Source: an uncultured Aquimarina sp.
GTDB taxonomy: Bacteria; Bacteroidota; Bacteroidia; Flavobacteriales; Flavobacteriaceae
Length of the DNA: 64,000 bases
Direction of reading: 5' to 3'
Assembly: GCA_947498775.1 (NCBI GenBank)
Contig: CANMLL010000001.1
Span: forward strand, 354,823-418,822
The notes beneath the pieces were generated by a model, which worked only from the letters and a program-made list of their open reading frames with translations, was not told the origin of the DNA and did no database searches. The translations under genes were made by a program, and so were the position numbers. Below are positions 16,457-24,789 of the stretch, piece by piece (the stretch's first letter is position 1; every line of letters starts with the position of its first letter).

Positions 16457-19400
16457 TTATTGAGATATACTATCTTCTTCTGGGATTACTTCTAAAGAAT
16501 CTTCTTGAGAGCTCCCTTGATTTTGAAACTCTTTGATTAAATCCTCTTCTTGTTTTTGTATTTCTTCTTCATTAAATCCTTCATCAGCAGAATACAATCT
16601 GGTAAACAATCCAAGATATTTATTAAATTCATCTGCTTTTTCCTCGATCATTTCACGATCCTGGTTGATCAATAGCAGATCTACGACACTTCTGTAACGT
16701 TCTACATTAGTTACAATCTCCTCTGCATATCGATACTGTTCTTTAAGCTCTAGGCTACCAAAGTATGTAAGTTTCTCTTGGTATTTTTTGGCAATTTTAT
16801 TCCAAAGGTCACGTGCTTTTTGTTTTTCGCCTACCTGATAGTAACCGGTTACATAGGGTTCGAGTAACGTGTAATACTCATAATATGCTATCGGCATTTT
16901 ATCCATAGCCAAATCAATGATTTCTTTGGCTTTGTCTTTTTTGTTTTCTTGTATAAGGGCTTCAACTAATCTAGCCAGGTTGCTTCTATAGGTGATCGCA
17001 TTTTTCCTGGTTTCCGGGTCATGGTAGATATTTGGATCGTTGCTGTTTCCCCAATCCCAACTGGTAACATTTTTGTACATAAGATCAGTATCGATCCTAC
17101 CCATCTCAAAAGGATTGCGAGGATCCATTTTGGTGAGAATTGGCACTAATTTATAGGTAACCCCATCTAATTGAAGATAGTCTTTCATCCATAAGAAATC
17201 ATCATCCCCATAGCTTCCACCGGTAAAATAAATAGGTCGTTCCCAATTGTTGTTGGCAATAATATCTAGCATTAAAAGCCTGTTTTTAAATAACAGGTCT
17301 CCCTTAAGATGAATATCTATGTAGGGTACAATACGATCAGCATCTTCTGGTTTTACAATTCCGTTTTTAAGCACTGCTTCTTTGTCTACAGGAATTCTAA
17401 TATGTTTTGTAGGGAAAGTGTTCACTTTTTTACCACTTTGCAAATCACCTTTGGTTCTTGGATCATCTGTTTCTATCCATCGCATCCAATTTTTAATAAG
17501 CATGGTATCATTGGTAACGGGTTTGTAATAGATAGCATCATTGTTACCCCACTTATAAAAATCATGGGTTAATTGCGAAGGAATAGGCTTACCTTCATAT
17601 GCAGCTCTTTTCATTTGATCTATATACCAGTCTGTAGCAAAAAGACTTGTATTTACGGTGCGTACATCGGTTCTATATCCTTCTATTTCCTGTGCATACC
17701 AAAGTGCAAATGTATCGTTATCTCCAATAGTAAAAAGAATTGCATCTTTTTGACAGGATTGTAAATACATTTTTGCCATGGCTTGTGCGGTGTATCGTTT
17801 AGAACGATCGTGATCATCCCAATTTTCTGAAGCCAATAGTACCGGAACTGCCAATAGACAAACAGTGGTAACAATAGGAGCCAGGAGTTTAGGTTTTAAG
17901 TATCCTTTTAGTAAATCAAATAATGCATAGACCCCAAACCCGATCCAAATGGCAAAAACATAAAATGACCCTACCAAAGCATAGTCACGTTCTCTGGGCT
18001 CAAAAGGTCTTTCGTTGAGATATATTTTTAGGGCAAGTCCGGTAAAAAGAAAAAAGATGAATAATACCCAAAAGTTTTTCTTATCCCGTTGAAGCATAAA
18101 TACAAACCCTATAAGCCCTAATAATAATGGTAAGAAATAATAGGTATTACGGGCCTTATTTTTAAGCGCATCACTAGGTAAATTGTCTTGTGATCCCAGG
18201 CGTATTTCATCAATAAATTTTATACCGCTTAACCAGTTTCCTTCGAGATCGTTTAGGTTACCCTGGTTATCATCTTGTCTTCCAACAAAATTCCACATAA
18301 AATAGCGCCAATACATGTAACCCATTTGGTAATCAAACATATAGTAGATATTATCCCAAAAGGAAGGTTTTTGTACGTTTATGTAGTTGCCAAATGATTG
18401 TAAAAACTTATTATAATCATCGTTATCCAGTTTACCACTTGCATAATCCCGTCTAAACTTGGTAACGGCATTAAGTAATTCTTCTTCTTCTTGATACTCT
18501 GGTTTTATAGTAAACTTTATTGGTCCAGTAAACTCCATATAATTGGCAATGTGCTCTGTGCTCCACATTCTTGGTAAAAATGCCTTGTGAGCATCGTCAA
18601 GGTTTTGTTTGGCATTTTTCCAATCGTTTACGATTACATATTTTCCAGTTTTAAGATCTTTTTCGTACTTGGGTTTATCATCTTCGTATGGATTATCTTG
18701 GTCCAAACCTGCATAAATTTCTGTGAACTGAGGTCCGTAAAATAAATGCGTTTCTGGATATTGTTCCAGGTTATAATACGCCAAAAGTTCTCGAGCATTA
18801 TTTGGGTTATTTTCATTAATTACTGTGCCTGCGTTGGCACGAATGGGTAGCATTACCCAGCTTGAAAAACCAACAAGGATAAATAGAATACTTAGCATTA
18901 CAGTATTTACTGTGCTAGCTTTTATAGTTATAATTTGTTTTTTTGCATAAATGAAAAGGATGATAAAAAAACCACATAACGTAATGATATTTAAATTAAA
19001 ACTAATAACCAGAGTTAAAAGAATAATAGGCGCAATAACTAATATGATTGTAGTTAATTTGATGTTTTCTGATTTCTGAGTATATTTTATTCCGAAATAA
19101 AAAGCTGCTATAATAATAAGCCCTGCAATAATAGTTCCCGAATTAAATGGAAGTCCTATAGAATTTACAAAAAACACCTCGGCAGCTCCAAAAAATTTGA
19201 GTGTCGAAGGAAGAAGTAATTTAAAAATAAACAATAATATCGCTACTACAACTACGTTAGCGATGATAAAGTTTTTTATCGTTATTTCTTTATAGTTTTT
19301 AAAATAGTACAGTAAGCCAATGGCGGGGATTGATAACAATCCCATAAAATGCACTCCAAAAGATAATCCTACTATAAGAGAAATTAAAATAAGCCATTTG

Positions 19401-19924
19401 TTTCCTCTGGGTTTATGCATATCACGGTCCCACAATAATCCAAGGTAGAAAAGTGCTGATAATATGCAGATTGCCATAGCATAAACCTCAGCTTCTACCG
19501 CATTGAACCAAAAACTATCAGTAAAAGTAAATGCTAGTGAACCTACGAGTCCACTACCTAGTGCAGCCATAGCTTTGCTTTGCGTAAACTCTTCATCTTT
19601 TACTATAATTTTCTTTACAAGAATTGTAATAGACCAGAACATAAATAATATAGCAAAAGCACTTGCAAAAGCAGAGGTCATATTAACCATGAGTGCTATT
19701 TGAGTTGGGTCTGAAGCAAAAGTAGATGCAAATGCTCCAATCATCTGAAATAAAGGAGCCCCCGGAGGGTGACCAACTTGTAATTTTGAAGCGGTTGCAA
19801 TGTACTCACCTGCATCCCAAAAGCTAGCTGTAGGTTCTACTGTCATGGAGTAAACGCAAAGGGCAATTGCAAATACTACCCATCCTAATATTTTATTCCA
19901 CTTAGTAAAGTTGAATGTGTTCAT
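16457..19924 (-). CDS. DUF2723 family membrane glycosyltransferase-like protein (GT117-like)
   Basis: The 1155-residue protein begins with a DUF2723 domain. Many membrane helices (about 10-13) fill residues ~10-375 and ~600-690, and a soluble C-terminal region (~700-1130) with TPR-like helices ends in an acidic tail. The conserved N-terminal motif DAGEYIATASKLQVGHPPGA has the acidic residue expected in the first periplasmic loop of GT-C transferases, and RAYFLNERP-like text appears as LKIYLNERPFEPRERDYAL. In Bacteroidota this family is related to protein O-mannosyltransferases, so a role in glycosylating exported proteins or glycans is likely but inferred. Long tracts of A/T-rich membrane codons explain the spurious ORFs on the other strand. 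Confidence 0.85.
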   Translation of the reverse strand: MNTFNFTKWNKILGWVVFAIALCVYSMTVEPTASFWDAGEYIATASKLQVGHPPGAPLFQMIGAFASTFASDPTQIALMVNMTSAFASAFAILFMFWSITILVKKIIVKDEEFTQSKAMAALGSGLVGSLAFTFTDSFWFNAVEAEVYAMAICILSALFYLGLLWDRDMHKPRGNKWLILISLIVGLSFGVHFMGLLSIPAIGLLYYFKNYKEITIKNFIIANVVVVAILLFIFKLLLPSTLKFFGAAEVFFVNSIGLPFNSGTIIAGLIIIAAFYFGIKYTQKSENIKLTTIILVIAPIILLTLVISFNLNIITLCGFFIILFIYAKKQIITIKASTVNTVMLSILFILVGFSSWVMLPIRANAGTVINENNPNNARELLAYYNLEQYPETHLFYGPQFTEIYAGLDQDNPYEDDKPKYEKDLKTGKYVIVNDWKNAKQNLDDAHKAFLPRMWSTEHIANYMEFTGPIKFTIKPEYQEEEELLNAVTKFRRDYASGKLDNDDYNKFLQSFGNYINVQKPSFWDNIYYMFDYQMGYMYWRYFMWNFVGRQDDNQGNLNDLEGNWLSGIKFIDEIRLGSQDNLPSDALKNKARNTYYFLPLLLGLIGFVFMLQRDKKNFWVLFIFFLFTGLALKIYLNERPFEPRERDYALVGSFYVFAIWIGFGVYALFDLLKGYLKPKLLAPIVTTVCLLAVPVLLASENWDDHDRSKRYTAQAMAKMYLQSCQKDAILFTIGDNDTFALWYAQEIEGYRTDVRTVNTSLFATDWYIDQMKRAAYEGKPIPSQLTHDFYKWGNNDAIYYKPVTNDTMLIKNWMRWIETDDPRTKGDLQSGKKVNTFPTKHIRIPVDKEAVLKNGIVKPEDADRIVPYIDIHLKGDLLFKNRLLMLDIIANNNWERPIYFTGGSYGDDDFLWMKDYLQLDGVTYKLVPILTKMDPRNPFEMGRIDTDLMYKNVTSWDWGNSNDPNIYHDPETRKNAITYRSNLARLVEALIQENKKDKAKEIIDLAMDKMPIAYYEYYTLLEPYVTGYYQVGEKQKARDLWNKIAKKYQEKLTYFGSLELKEQYRYAEEIVTNVERYRSVVDLLLINQDREMIEEKADEFNKYLGLFTRLYSADEGFNEEEIQKQEEDLIKEFQNQGSSQEDSLEVIPEEDSISQ

Positions 19925-20084
19925 AAAATTTATTCGGTTATATAACGTGTGGCGAATTTAGTAATAAAAATACTTTCACCTTAGTTTTTTTAGCAAACGC
20001 TTAACAGAAGTTTATATTTTAAGCACAGAATGCCAATGCTTTTTTGATTTGATGCGATTTTGGGAGATAAATTTTAAAAAAATG

Positions 20085-20115
20085 TTTGCAGACCAAAAAG
20101 AAAGTTTTAAATTTG
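20085..20115 (+). promoter_or_regulatory. promoter of tRNA-Gln
   Basis: TTTG (20085-20088), a 19-base spacer and TAAATTTG (20108-20115) match the Bacteroidota consensus at every position. The expected transcript start is about ten bases before the tRNA. Confidence 0.75.
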
Positions 20116-20132
20116 CACCCGCAATGACACAT

Positions 20133-20205
20133 TGGTCTATGGTGTAACTGGCAACACGTCTGGTTTTGGTCCAGAAGAGTCTAGGTTCGAGCCCTAGTAG
20201 ACCAA
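20133..20205 (+). tRNA. tRNA-Gln (anticodon TTG)
   Basis: The sequence folds into a complete cloverleaf: acceptor TGGTCTA/TAGACCA, D-stem GTGT/ACAC, anticodon stem TCTGG/CCAGA around loop TTTTGGT (anticodon TTG, reading CAA), and T-arm CTAGG-TTCGAGC-CCTAG. The discriminator is A20205 and CCA is not encoded. A consensus promoter precedes it and a hairpin terminator follows directly. Confidence 0.95.
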
Positions 20206-20208
20206 CAG

Positions 20209-20243
20209 AAAAGGAGCAGCAATTTTAATGTTGTTCCTTTTTT
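20209..20243 (+). terminator. terminator of tRNA-Gln
   Basis: A 13-bp stem with G-U wobbles (AAAAGGAGCAGCA / TGTTGTTCCTTTT) is followed by T residues, directly after the tRNA 3' end. Confidence 0.75.
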
Positions 20244-20330
20244 ATTTTGAAAAGAAACATGTTCATTGGCGAGAAGTTTATGCTGAGCGAGGAACGAGTC
20301 GAAGTGAGACCTAGTAGACCGACATAAATT

Positions 20331-20367
20331 GAAGGAATTAGTTTTAATCTAGTTCCTTCTTTTTTTT
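20331..20367 (+). terminator. second, duplicated terminator
   Basis: GAAGGAATTAG pairs with CTAGTTCCTTC and is followed by eight T residues. It is a stronger version of the tRNA terminator and lies in the second repeat unit. It may also protect against transcription running into the convergent fic gene. Confidence 0.7.
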
Positions 20368-20418
20368 GAAATGAAAATATTAGGGAGAGAGGTTTATGCT
20401 GAGAGTTTGAATAATGAA

Positions 20419-21537
20419 TCATTCATTAAACAAATCAGAATATATTTGATACGATACATTTCTCCCTTTTCCTATTGACTTGAAAACCCCAAGTTGTACT
20501 AGGGATTGAAGATCCCTTGTTGCTGTGGCTTTAGAAGTTTTAGTAATGCCTATATATTTTCTTGCATTCATTCCGCCTTCAAACCCATTAATTCCCTCTT
20601 GAAACATTCTTCTAATCACTTTTTGTTGACGGCTATTTAGTACATCTTTGTATTGGTCAAAAAACCTGGTTTTTATGAATATGAAATGAATCATTGTTTC
20701 AGAAGTTTCTAATGCATCTAAAATCATATCAATAAAAAAATGAAGCCAAGGAGTTATTTCATTACTCCGTTGTCCTTTTTCCAAAGCATTATAATATTGT
20801 TTTTTGTTTTTTTCGATACTGGTAGAAAGACTAATCAATAAGGGATTCCCTAAAGATTGTATGAGAGCTTTTTCTGCAATAGTTCTTCCAATTCTTCCGT
20901 TTCCGTCTTCAAAAGGTTGTACACTTTCAAAATAAAGATGAGCAATAGCAGATCGTATCGGAGGGTATTTTATCGGGTTTGACCCATTAGGCGAAGAAGA
21001 ATTAAACCAGGTTATGAAATTATCCATTTCTTTTGGTACTACATTGGAGGCAGGAGCTTCAAAATGTATTTTTCCCTTTCGCATAGCACCAGATATTACC
21101 TGCATAGGTTCTTGATGTGTACGCCATTTTCCAATAGTAATAGTATCATCGTGCATCAGAAGTTGTTTATGCCACATAAAGAGCATTTCTTTTGTCAAAG
21201 GAGATTGAAAACTATTTTGAACATCAGTTACTAATTTCCCTATGCCCTTTGCCCTTAAGTCGGATACTTTTTCAGTTTGGATATTTAGGTTTAAATTATT
21301 TCTTACCGAAGACATTACATCTTTACGACTAAGGAATTCCCCTTCGATTTCAGAGGTTTTGATTGCTTCTGATACCAGTATGTCGACAAGGGTTTGCGTG
21401 TGATATTGTTTAGAAAGCCCCTTTGTAATCCCTATTACCCGCCCTGTTTTTTCAGCGAATAAATATAGTTTATCCTCTAATTCTTCTAGGTTGTAACTAA
21501 ATTTAGTCCAGTCTTTTTGTTGCCAATTATATTTCAT
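20419..21537 (-). CDS. Fic family protein with substituted catalytic histidine
   Basis: The 372-residue protein has an N-terminal DUF4172/Fic_N-type domain (KYNWQQKDWTKFSYNLEELE), a central Fic domain and a C-terminal winged-helix region (~300-372, RKYIGITKTSKATATRDLQ). Fic enzymes usually transfer AMP from ATP to a target hydroxyl. The loop normally reads HPFxDGNGR; here it is QPFEDGNGRIGR, with CAA (Gln207, bases 20917-20919) in place of the catalytic His. The inhibitory-helix motif (S/T)xxxE(G/N) is present as TSEIEG at residues 61-66. Classical AMPylation is therefore doubtful, while nucleotide binding through GNGRIGR is probably kept. The gene stands alone, converging with the tRNA region. 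Confidence 0.88.
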   Translation of the reverse strand: MKYNWQQKDWTKFSYNLEELEDKLYLFAEKTGRVIGITKGLSKQYHTQTLVDILVSEAIKTSEIEGEFLSRKDVMSSVRNNLNLNIQTEKVSDLRAKGIGKLVTDVQNSFQSPLTKEMLFMWHKQLLMHDDTITIGKWRTHQEPMQVISGAMRKGKIHFEAPASNVVPKEMDNFITWFNSSSPNGSNPIKYPPIRSAIAHLYFESVQPFEDGNGRIGRTIAEKALIQSLGNPLLISLSTSIEKNKKQYYNALEKGQRSNEITPWLHFFIDMILDALETSETMIHFIFIKTRFFDQYKDVLNSRQQKVIRRMFQEGINGFEGGMNARKYIGITKTSKATATRDLQSLVQLGVFKSIGKGRNVSYQIYSDLFNE

Positions 21538-21624
21538 CGGTTGCTTTTATTGTTCTAGAGGTCAAATGGAACTCACCAATAATTAAAATAAATTATTTCA
21601 AAAGTTTTTATTATGTTTCGTTTT

Positions 21625-21732
21625 ATGAGCCGATTATTGTTATAATCAAATCAAATATAGTTAAAAAATGAGCCAATTAATGAAATATCACTTATTTTAT
21701 AAATTCAAAATGATATGATTAGCTCAATTTTC
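21625..21732. promoter_or_regulatory. operator-like repeats upstream of fic
   Basis: ATGAGCCGATTATT (21625-21638) and ATGAGCCAATTAAT (21668-21681) are direct repeats 43 bases apart, about four helical turns. A related copy in inverted orientation lies near 21718-21732, matching the extended site at 12 of 15 positions. They fall in the 403-base gap before fic, whose product has a winged-helix tail. No other gene in the gap explains them. Function is inferred. Confidence 0.35.
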
Positions 21733-21837
21733 AACTAGGTTTAACAACGATTAATTTAACACCGATGAATAAGGTTTGGAATACTTTAATTAGGTTGTGA
21801 ATAGAAGGTAAGAACCTTTTGTTAAATTGGACTATTA

Positions 21838-21868
21838 AAAAAGGCTCTTCTTTACGAAGAACCTTTAT
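21838..21868 (-). terminator. terminator of the uspA-like gene
   Basis: On the minus strand AAAGGTTCTTC and GAAGAGCCTTT form an 11-bp stem with one mismatch, followed by TTTTTT, about 75 bases beyond the stop of the universal stress gene. Confidence 0.75.
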
Positions 21869-21940
21869 TTTGTTGCTGAAAGATTTGCTTTTTAACTTAG
21901 AATTCAGCCTCTCTTTTATTCAATGATATATATCTTGTTT

Positions 21941-22774
21941 TCAAATTTTAAAAGTCAAGACAGGGCGTTTAGCATGATTTACAACGTCTTCTCCAAGGCT
22001 TCCATTAATAAAATGTGATATTCCTTTTCTGCCGTGGGTACTAATACCTATCATACCGGCTTTAACAGAATCGGCAAAGTTAAGGATGCCTTTTTCTACG
22101 GTAATATCATTGTATATATTTAAGGTGTATTTGTCAATACCCAAATCAGCTATCATAGTATTCATTTTATTCTCGGTTTCATAAGTGGTTTTAAATCCAT
22201 TGGCCGTATTAATCCATACCAGATGAAGATTTGCATTAATAGATTTTGCAAATTCATGGGCTGCAAGGAGGCATGGTTTGTCTTCATCATCAAAATTGGT
22301 GGCATAAACAAAATCGTTAACCTCAAATATTTCACAATCCTCTTTGATTACTAAAACAGGTTTTTTTGATGTGCGTACTATTTTTTCGGCATTAGAACCT
22401 ATAAATAGTTCTTCAAAGCCAGAAGAACCATGTGATCCCATAATAATGATATCAACATTATTTTTTTTACTTGAGTCTATAACTCCATGCATTACATCTT
22501 CAAAGCTTACAGTTTCGACAATTTCTATACCTTTTAGATAGTCTTCTTCAAGAACTTCTTCAAACTTTTTATGGGTTTGTTTCATAAAAAAAATAGCTTC
22601 AGGAGCAGGGGCAGGTGCTCCAGATGCCATGAGATCTGTTAAATGCATCGGAAGCTCTAAAATATGTAGTAAATAAATTGTCGCATCATTTTTTTTTGCG
22701 ATTTGTGCCGCTACTTTAAGTGCGCTTTCAGCTTGTTTTGAAAAATCTGTAGGCACAAGTATACTTTTGATCAT
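21941..22774 (-). CDS. two-domain universal stress protein
   Basis: The 277-residue protein is a tandem UspA fold. Domain 1 (~1-150) starts KSILVPTDFSKQAESALKVA and has the ATP-binding motif GSHGSSGFEELFIGSNAEKI (G-x2-G-x9-G-S). Domain 2 (~150-277) has the related ISTHGRKGISHFINGSLGED. Such proteins bind ATP and respond to starvation, oxidative or respiratory stress; the exact role is not known. It has its own terminator. No clear TAnnTTTG element was found in the 260 bases before it, which are shared with the divergent rimP operon. Confidence 0.93.
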   Translation of the reverse strand: MIKSILVPTDFSKQAESALKVAAQIAKKNDATIYLLHILELPMHLTDLMASGAPAPAPEAIFFMKQTHKKFEEVLEEDYLKGIEIVETVSFEDVMHGVIDSSKKNNVDIIIMGSHGSSGFEELFIGSNAEKIVRTSKKPVLVIKEDCEIFEVNDFVYATNFDDEDKPCLLAAHEFAKSINANLHLVWINTANGFKTTYETENKMNTMIADLGIDKYTLNIYNDITVEKGILNFADSVKAGMIGISTHGRKGISHFINGSLGEDVVNHAKRPVLTFKI

Positions 22775-22946
22775 AATACTGCTTTTTTGAAATAAGTTAG
22801 ATAATTATTGTGTTTGTCTTTGGTTTCAGGGCAACCATTAAATTAGGAAATAAGCAGAGCTATTATATATAACTTCTTAGACCTAAGAAAACTACCCAGG
22901 TTTGAATATCTTAAAATTACAAAATAAATTCATTCTTTATGATGTT

Positions 22947-22975
22947 TTGAATCTAAGATATTATTGCTATCTTTG
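22947..22975 (+). promoter_or_regulatory. promoter of the rimP-nusA-infB operon
   Basis: TTG (22947-22949), an 18-base spacer and TATCTTTG (22968-22975) followed by CACCG match the Bacteroidota promoter. Transcription would begin near 22982, giving a leader of about 54 bases that contains the hairpin at 23002-23027. Confidence 0.7.
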
Positions 22976-23001
22976 CACCGTTGAAATTAAAAAACCAGAT
23001 T

Positions 23002-23027
23002 GAGGGGACAAAAAGTCCCCTCTTTTT
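23002..23027 (+). promoter_or_regulatory. terminator-like hairpin in the rimP-nusA-infB leader (putative attenuator)
   Basis: GAGGGGAC, a five-A loop and GTCCCCTC form a perfect GC-rich 8-bp stem, followed at once by TTTTT. It lies between the promoter and the rimP ATG (23036), where a constitutive terminator would shut off the operon. The geometry is that of an attenuator. Because NusA itself modulates pausing and termination, autoregulation is plausible but unproven. Confidence 0.65.
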
Positions 23028-23035
23028 ATCTACTT

Positions 23036-23500
23036 ATGTCATTAAAAGATAGGGCTCAGAAATTATTAGAAGAAGCACTTTTAGAAAATCCTTCTTTATT
23101 TCTAATCGATTACAAAATTGGTCCCGATAATAACATTGAAGTTATTATAGATGGAGATAATGGAGTTAAGGTAGAAGATTGCATTGCTATAAGCAGAGCA
23201 ATTGAGCACAATCTGGATCGTGACGAAGAAGATTTTTCGCTTTCAGTAATGTCTTCAGGAGTTTCTGAGGGTTTAAGACATATTCGCCAGTATAAAAAGA
23301 ATATAGGTAGAAAACTTAAAGTAAAAACCAAGGAAGAAATTATCGAAGGACAGCTGATTTCTGTAACAGATGATGCCGTTACATTAACCTGGAAAGCAAG
23401 AGAACCCAAACCTATAGGAAAAGGAAAAATTACCGTTACAAAAGAAGCTCTAGTAGCTTATCAAAATATTGTAGAAGCAAAAGTTATGATAACATTTTAA
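23036..23500 (+). CDS. rimP: ribosome maturation factor RimP
   Basis: The 154-residue protein (MSLKDRAQKLLEEALLENPS) has the N-terminal alpha/beta domain with VEDCIAISRAIEHNLD and SLSVMSSGVSEGLRHIRQYKKNIGRKLKV, and a C-terminal SH3-like domain. RimP assists 30S assembly. A TTG 12 codons upstream is in frame, but it lies inside the leader hairpin, and the ATG at 23036 gives the normal length. It is the first gene of rimP-nusA-infB; nusA begins 12 bases after its stop. Confidence 0.95.
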   Translation: MSLKDRAQKLLEEALLENPSLFLIDYKIGPDNNIEVIIDGDNGVKVEDCIAISRAIEHNLDRDEEDFSLSVMSSGVSEGLRHIRQYKKNIGRKLKVKTKEEIIEGQLISVTDDAVTLTWKAREPKPIGKGKITVTKEALVAYQNIVEAKVMITF

Positions 23501-23512
23501 TTATACATTAAT

Positions 23513-24745
23513 ATGGAAAATATCGCATTAATAGAATCATTTTCAGAATTCAAAGATGATAAGTTTATAGATCGGGTAACACTAATGTCGATCTTAGAAG
23601 ATGTGTTTAGAAATGCTCTTAAAAAGAAATTTGGTAGTGATGATAATTTCGATATCATTATAAACCCTGACAAAGGGGATTTAGAAATTTGGAGGAATCG
23701 TGTGGTAGTGGCAGATGGAGAGGTAGAGGATGGTAATCAAGAGATATCAATTTCTGAAGCGCAAAAAATAGAACCTGATTTTGAAGTAGGTGAAGATGTT
23801 TCAGAAGAAGTAAAGCTTATCGATTTGGGAAGACGTTCAATTTTAGCACTTCGCCAAAATTTAATTTCTAAGATTCACGAACACGATAATACTAATATAT
23901 ACAAACAATTTAAAGAATTAGAAGGAGAAATTTATACGGCAGAAGTGCACCACATACGTCACAGAGCGATTATTATGTTAGATGACGAAGGAAATGAAAT
24001 TATCTTACCAAAAGACAGGCAAATACCTTCAGACTTTTTTCGTAAAGGCGAAAACGTAAGAGGAGTAATCGAATCCGTAGAACTTAAAGGTAATAAACCT
24101 TCTATTATTATGTCTAGAACATCTCCATTGTTCTTAGAAAAATTATTCGAATCAGAAATACCCGAGGTTTTTGATGGTTTAATTACCGTGAAAAAAGTGG
24201 TTAGAATTCCAGGAGAAAAAGCCAAAGTTGCTGTAGATTCGTATGATGATAGAATTGATCCGGTAGGAGCCTGTGTTGGTATGAAAGGTTCTCGTATCCA
24301 TGGAATTGTTAGGGAATTAGGAAATGAAAATATTGACGTTATTAATTATACCAATAATGTGCAATTATATATTACCAGAGCATTGAGTCCAGCAAAAGTA
24401 ACCTCTATAAAAATGAATGAAGAGGGTAGTCGTGCAGAGGTAATGTTAAGACCAGAAGAAGTTTCAAAAGCTATAGGTAGAGGAGGACATAATATAAGAT
24501 TAGCAGGACAGTTGACGGGATATGAGATAGATGTGTTTAGAGAAGGTGTAGAAGAAGATGTAGAGCTTACTGAGTTTACCGATGAAATCGATTCTTGGAT
24601 TATCGAAGAGTTCTCTAAAATAGGTTTGGATACCGCAAAAAGTATTTTAGAGCAAGATTTGGCTGATTTGGTAAAGCGAACAGACCTTGAAGAGGAGACA
24701 GTAAGTGAAGTAATCAAAATATTAAAATCAGAATTTGAGGATTAA
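23513..24745 (+). CDS. nusA: transcription elongation/termination factor NusA
   Basis: The 410-residue protein has the NusA N-terminal RNA-polymerase-binding domain (ALIESFSEFKDDKFIDRVTL), an S1 domain (~130-200), KH1 (VDPVGACVGMKGSRIHGIVRELG) and KH2 (SKAIGRGGHNIRLAGQLTGYEIDV). The C-terminus is short and acidic, without the two AR domains of enterobacteria, as usual outside proteobacteria. It controls pausing, intrinsic termination and antitermination. It sits between rimP and infB, and the hairpin in the shared leader is a natural candidate for its own feedback. Confidence 0.97.
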   Translation: MENIALIESFSEFKDDKFIDRVTLMSILEDVFRNALKKKFGSDDNFDIIINPDKGDLEIWRNRVVVADGEVEDGNQEISISEAQKIEPDFEVGEDVSEEVKLIDLGRRSILALRQNLISKIHEHDNTNIYKQFKELEGEIYTAEVHHIRHRAIIMLDDEGNEIILPKDRQIPSDFFRKGENVRGVIESVELKGNKPSIIMSRTSPLFLEKLFESEIPEVFDGLITVKKVVRIPGEKAKVAVDSYDDRIDPVGACVGMKGSRIHGIVRELGNENIDVINYTNNVQLYITRALSPAKVTSIKMNEEGSRAEVMLRPEEVSKAIGRGGHNIRLAGQLTGYEIDVFREGVEEDVELTEFTDEIDSWIIEEFSKIGLDTAKSILEQDLADLVKRTDLEEETVSEVIKILKSEFED

Positions 24746-24789
24746 TAAACTCAATTAATTTATATTTGAGCATAAAATAATAGGCATTT

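Larger units (their letters stand above)
20193..20403. repeat. imperfect tandem duplication of the tRNA-Gln tail and terminator (~117-base unit)
   Basis: CCTAGTAGACC, the 3' end of the tRNA, recurs at 20310-20320, 117 bases on. It is followed each time by a terminator-like hairpin (20209-20243 and 20331-20367) and then by GTTTATGCTGAG (20276-20287 and 20392-20403). The first copy continues as a GAGCGAGGAACGAGTCGAAG sequence resembling short dispersed repeats seen in flavobacterial genomes. The second unit has only the last part of the T-arm and acceptor, so it is not a tRNA gene. Confidence 0.7.

Noticed and set aside
20193..20403. Prophage or island attachment site at tRNA-Gln
   Set aside because: The tRNA-end copy lies only 117 bases away, no integrase is nearby, and no second copy was seen on the far side of fic.
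20225..20422. Minus-strand ORF of 65 residues beside tRNA-Gln
   Set aside because: It lies wholly in the duplicated tail and terminator region, and its translation is low-complexity without any family signal.
23000..23035. TTG start adding 12 residues to RimP
   Set aside because: The codon lies in the leader hairpin, and the extension is not part of the normal RimP length.
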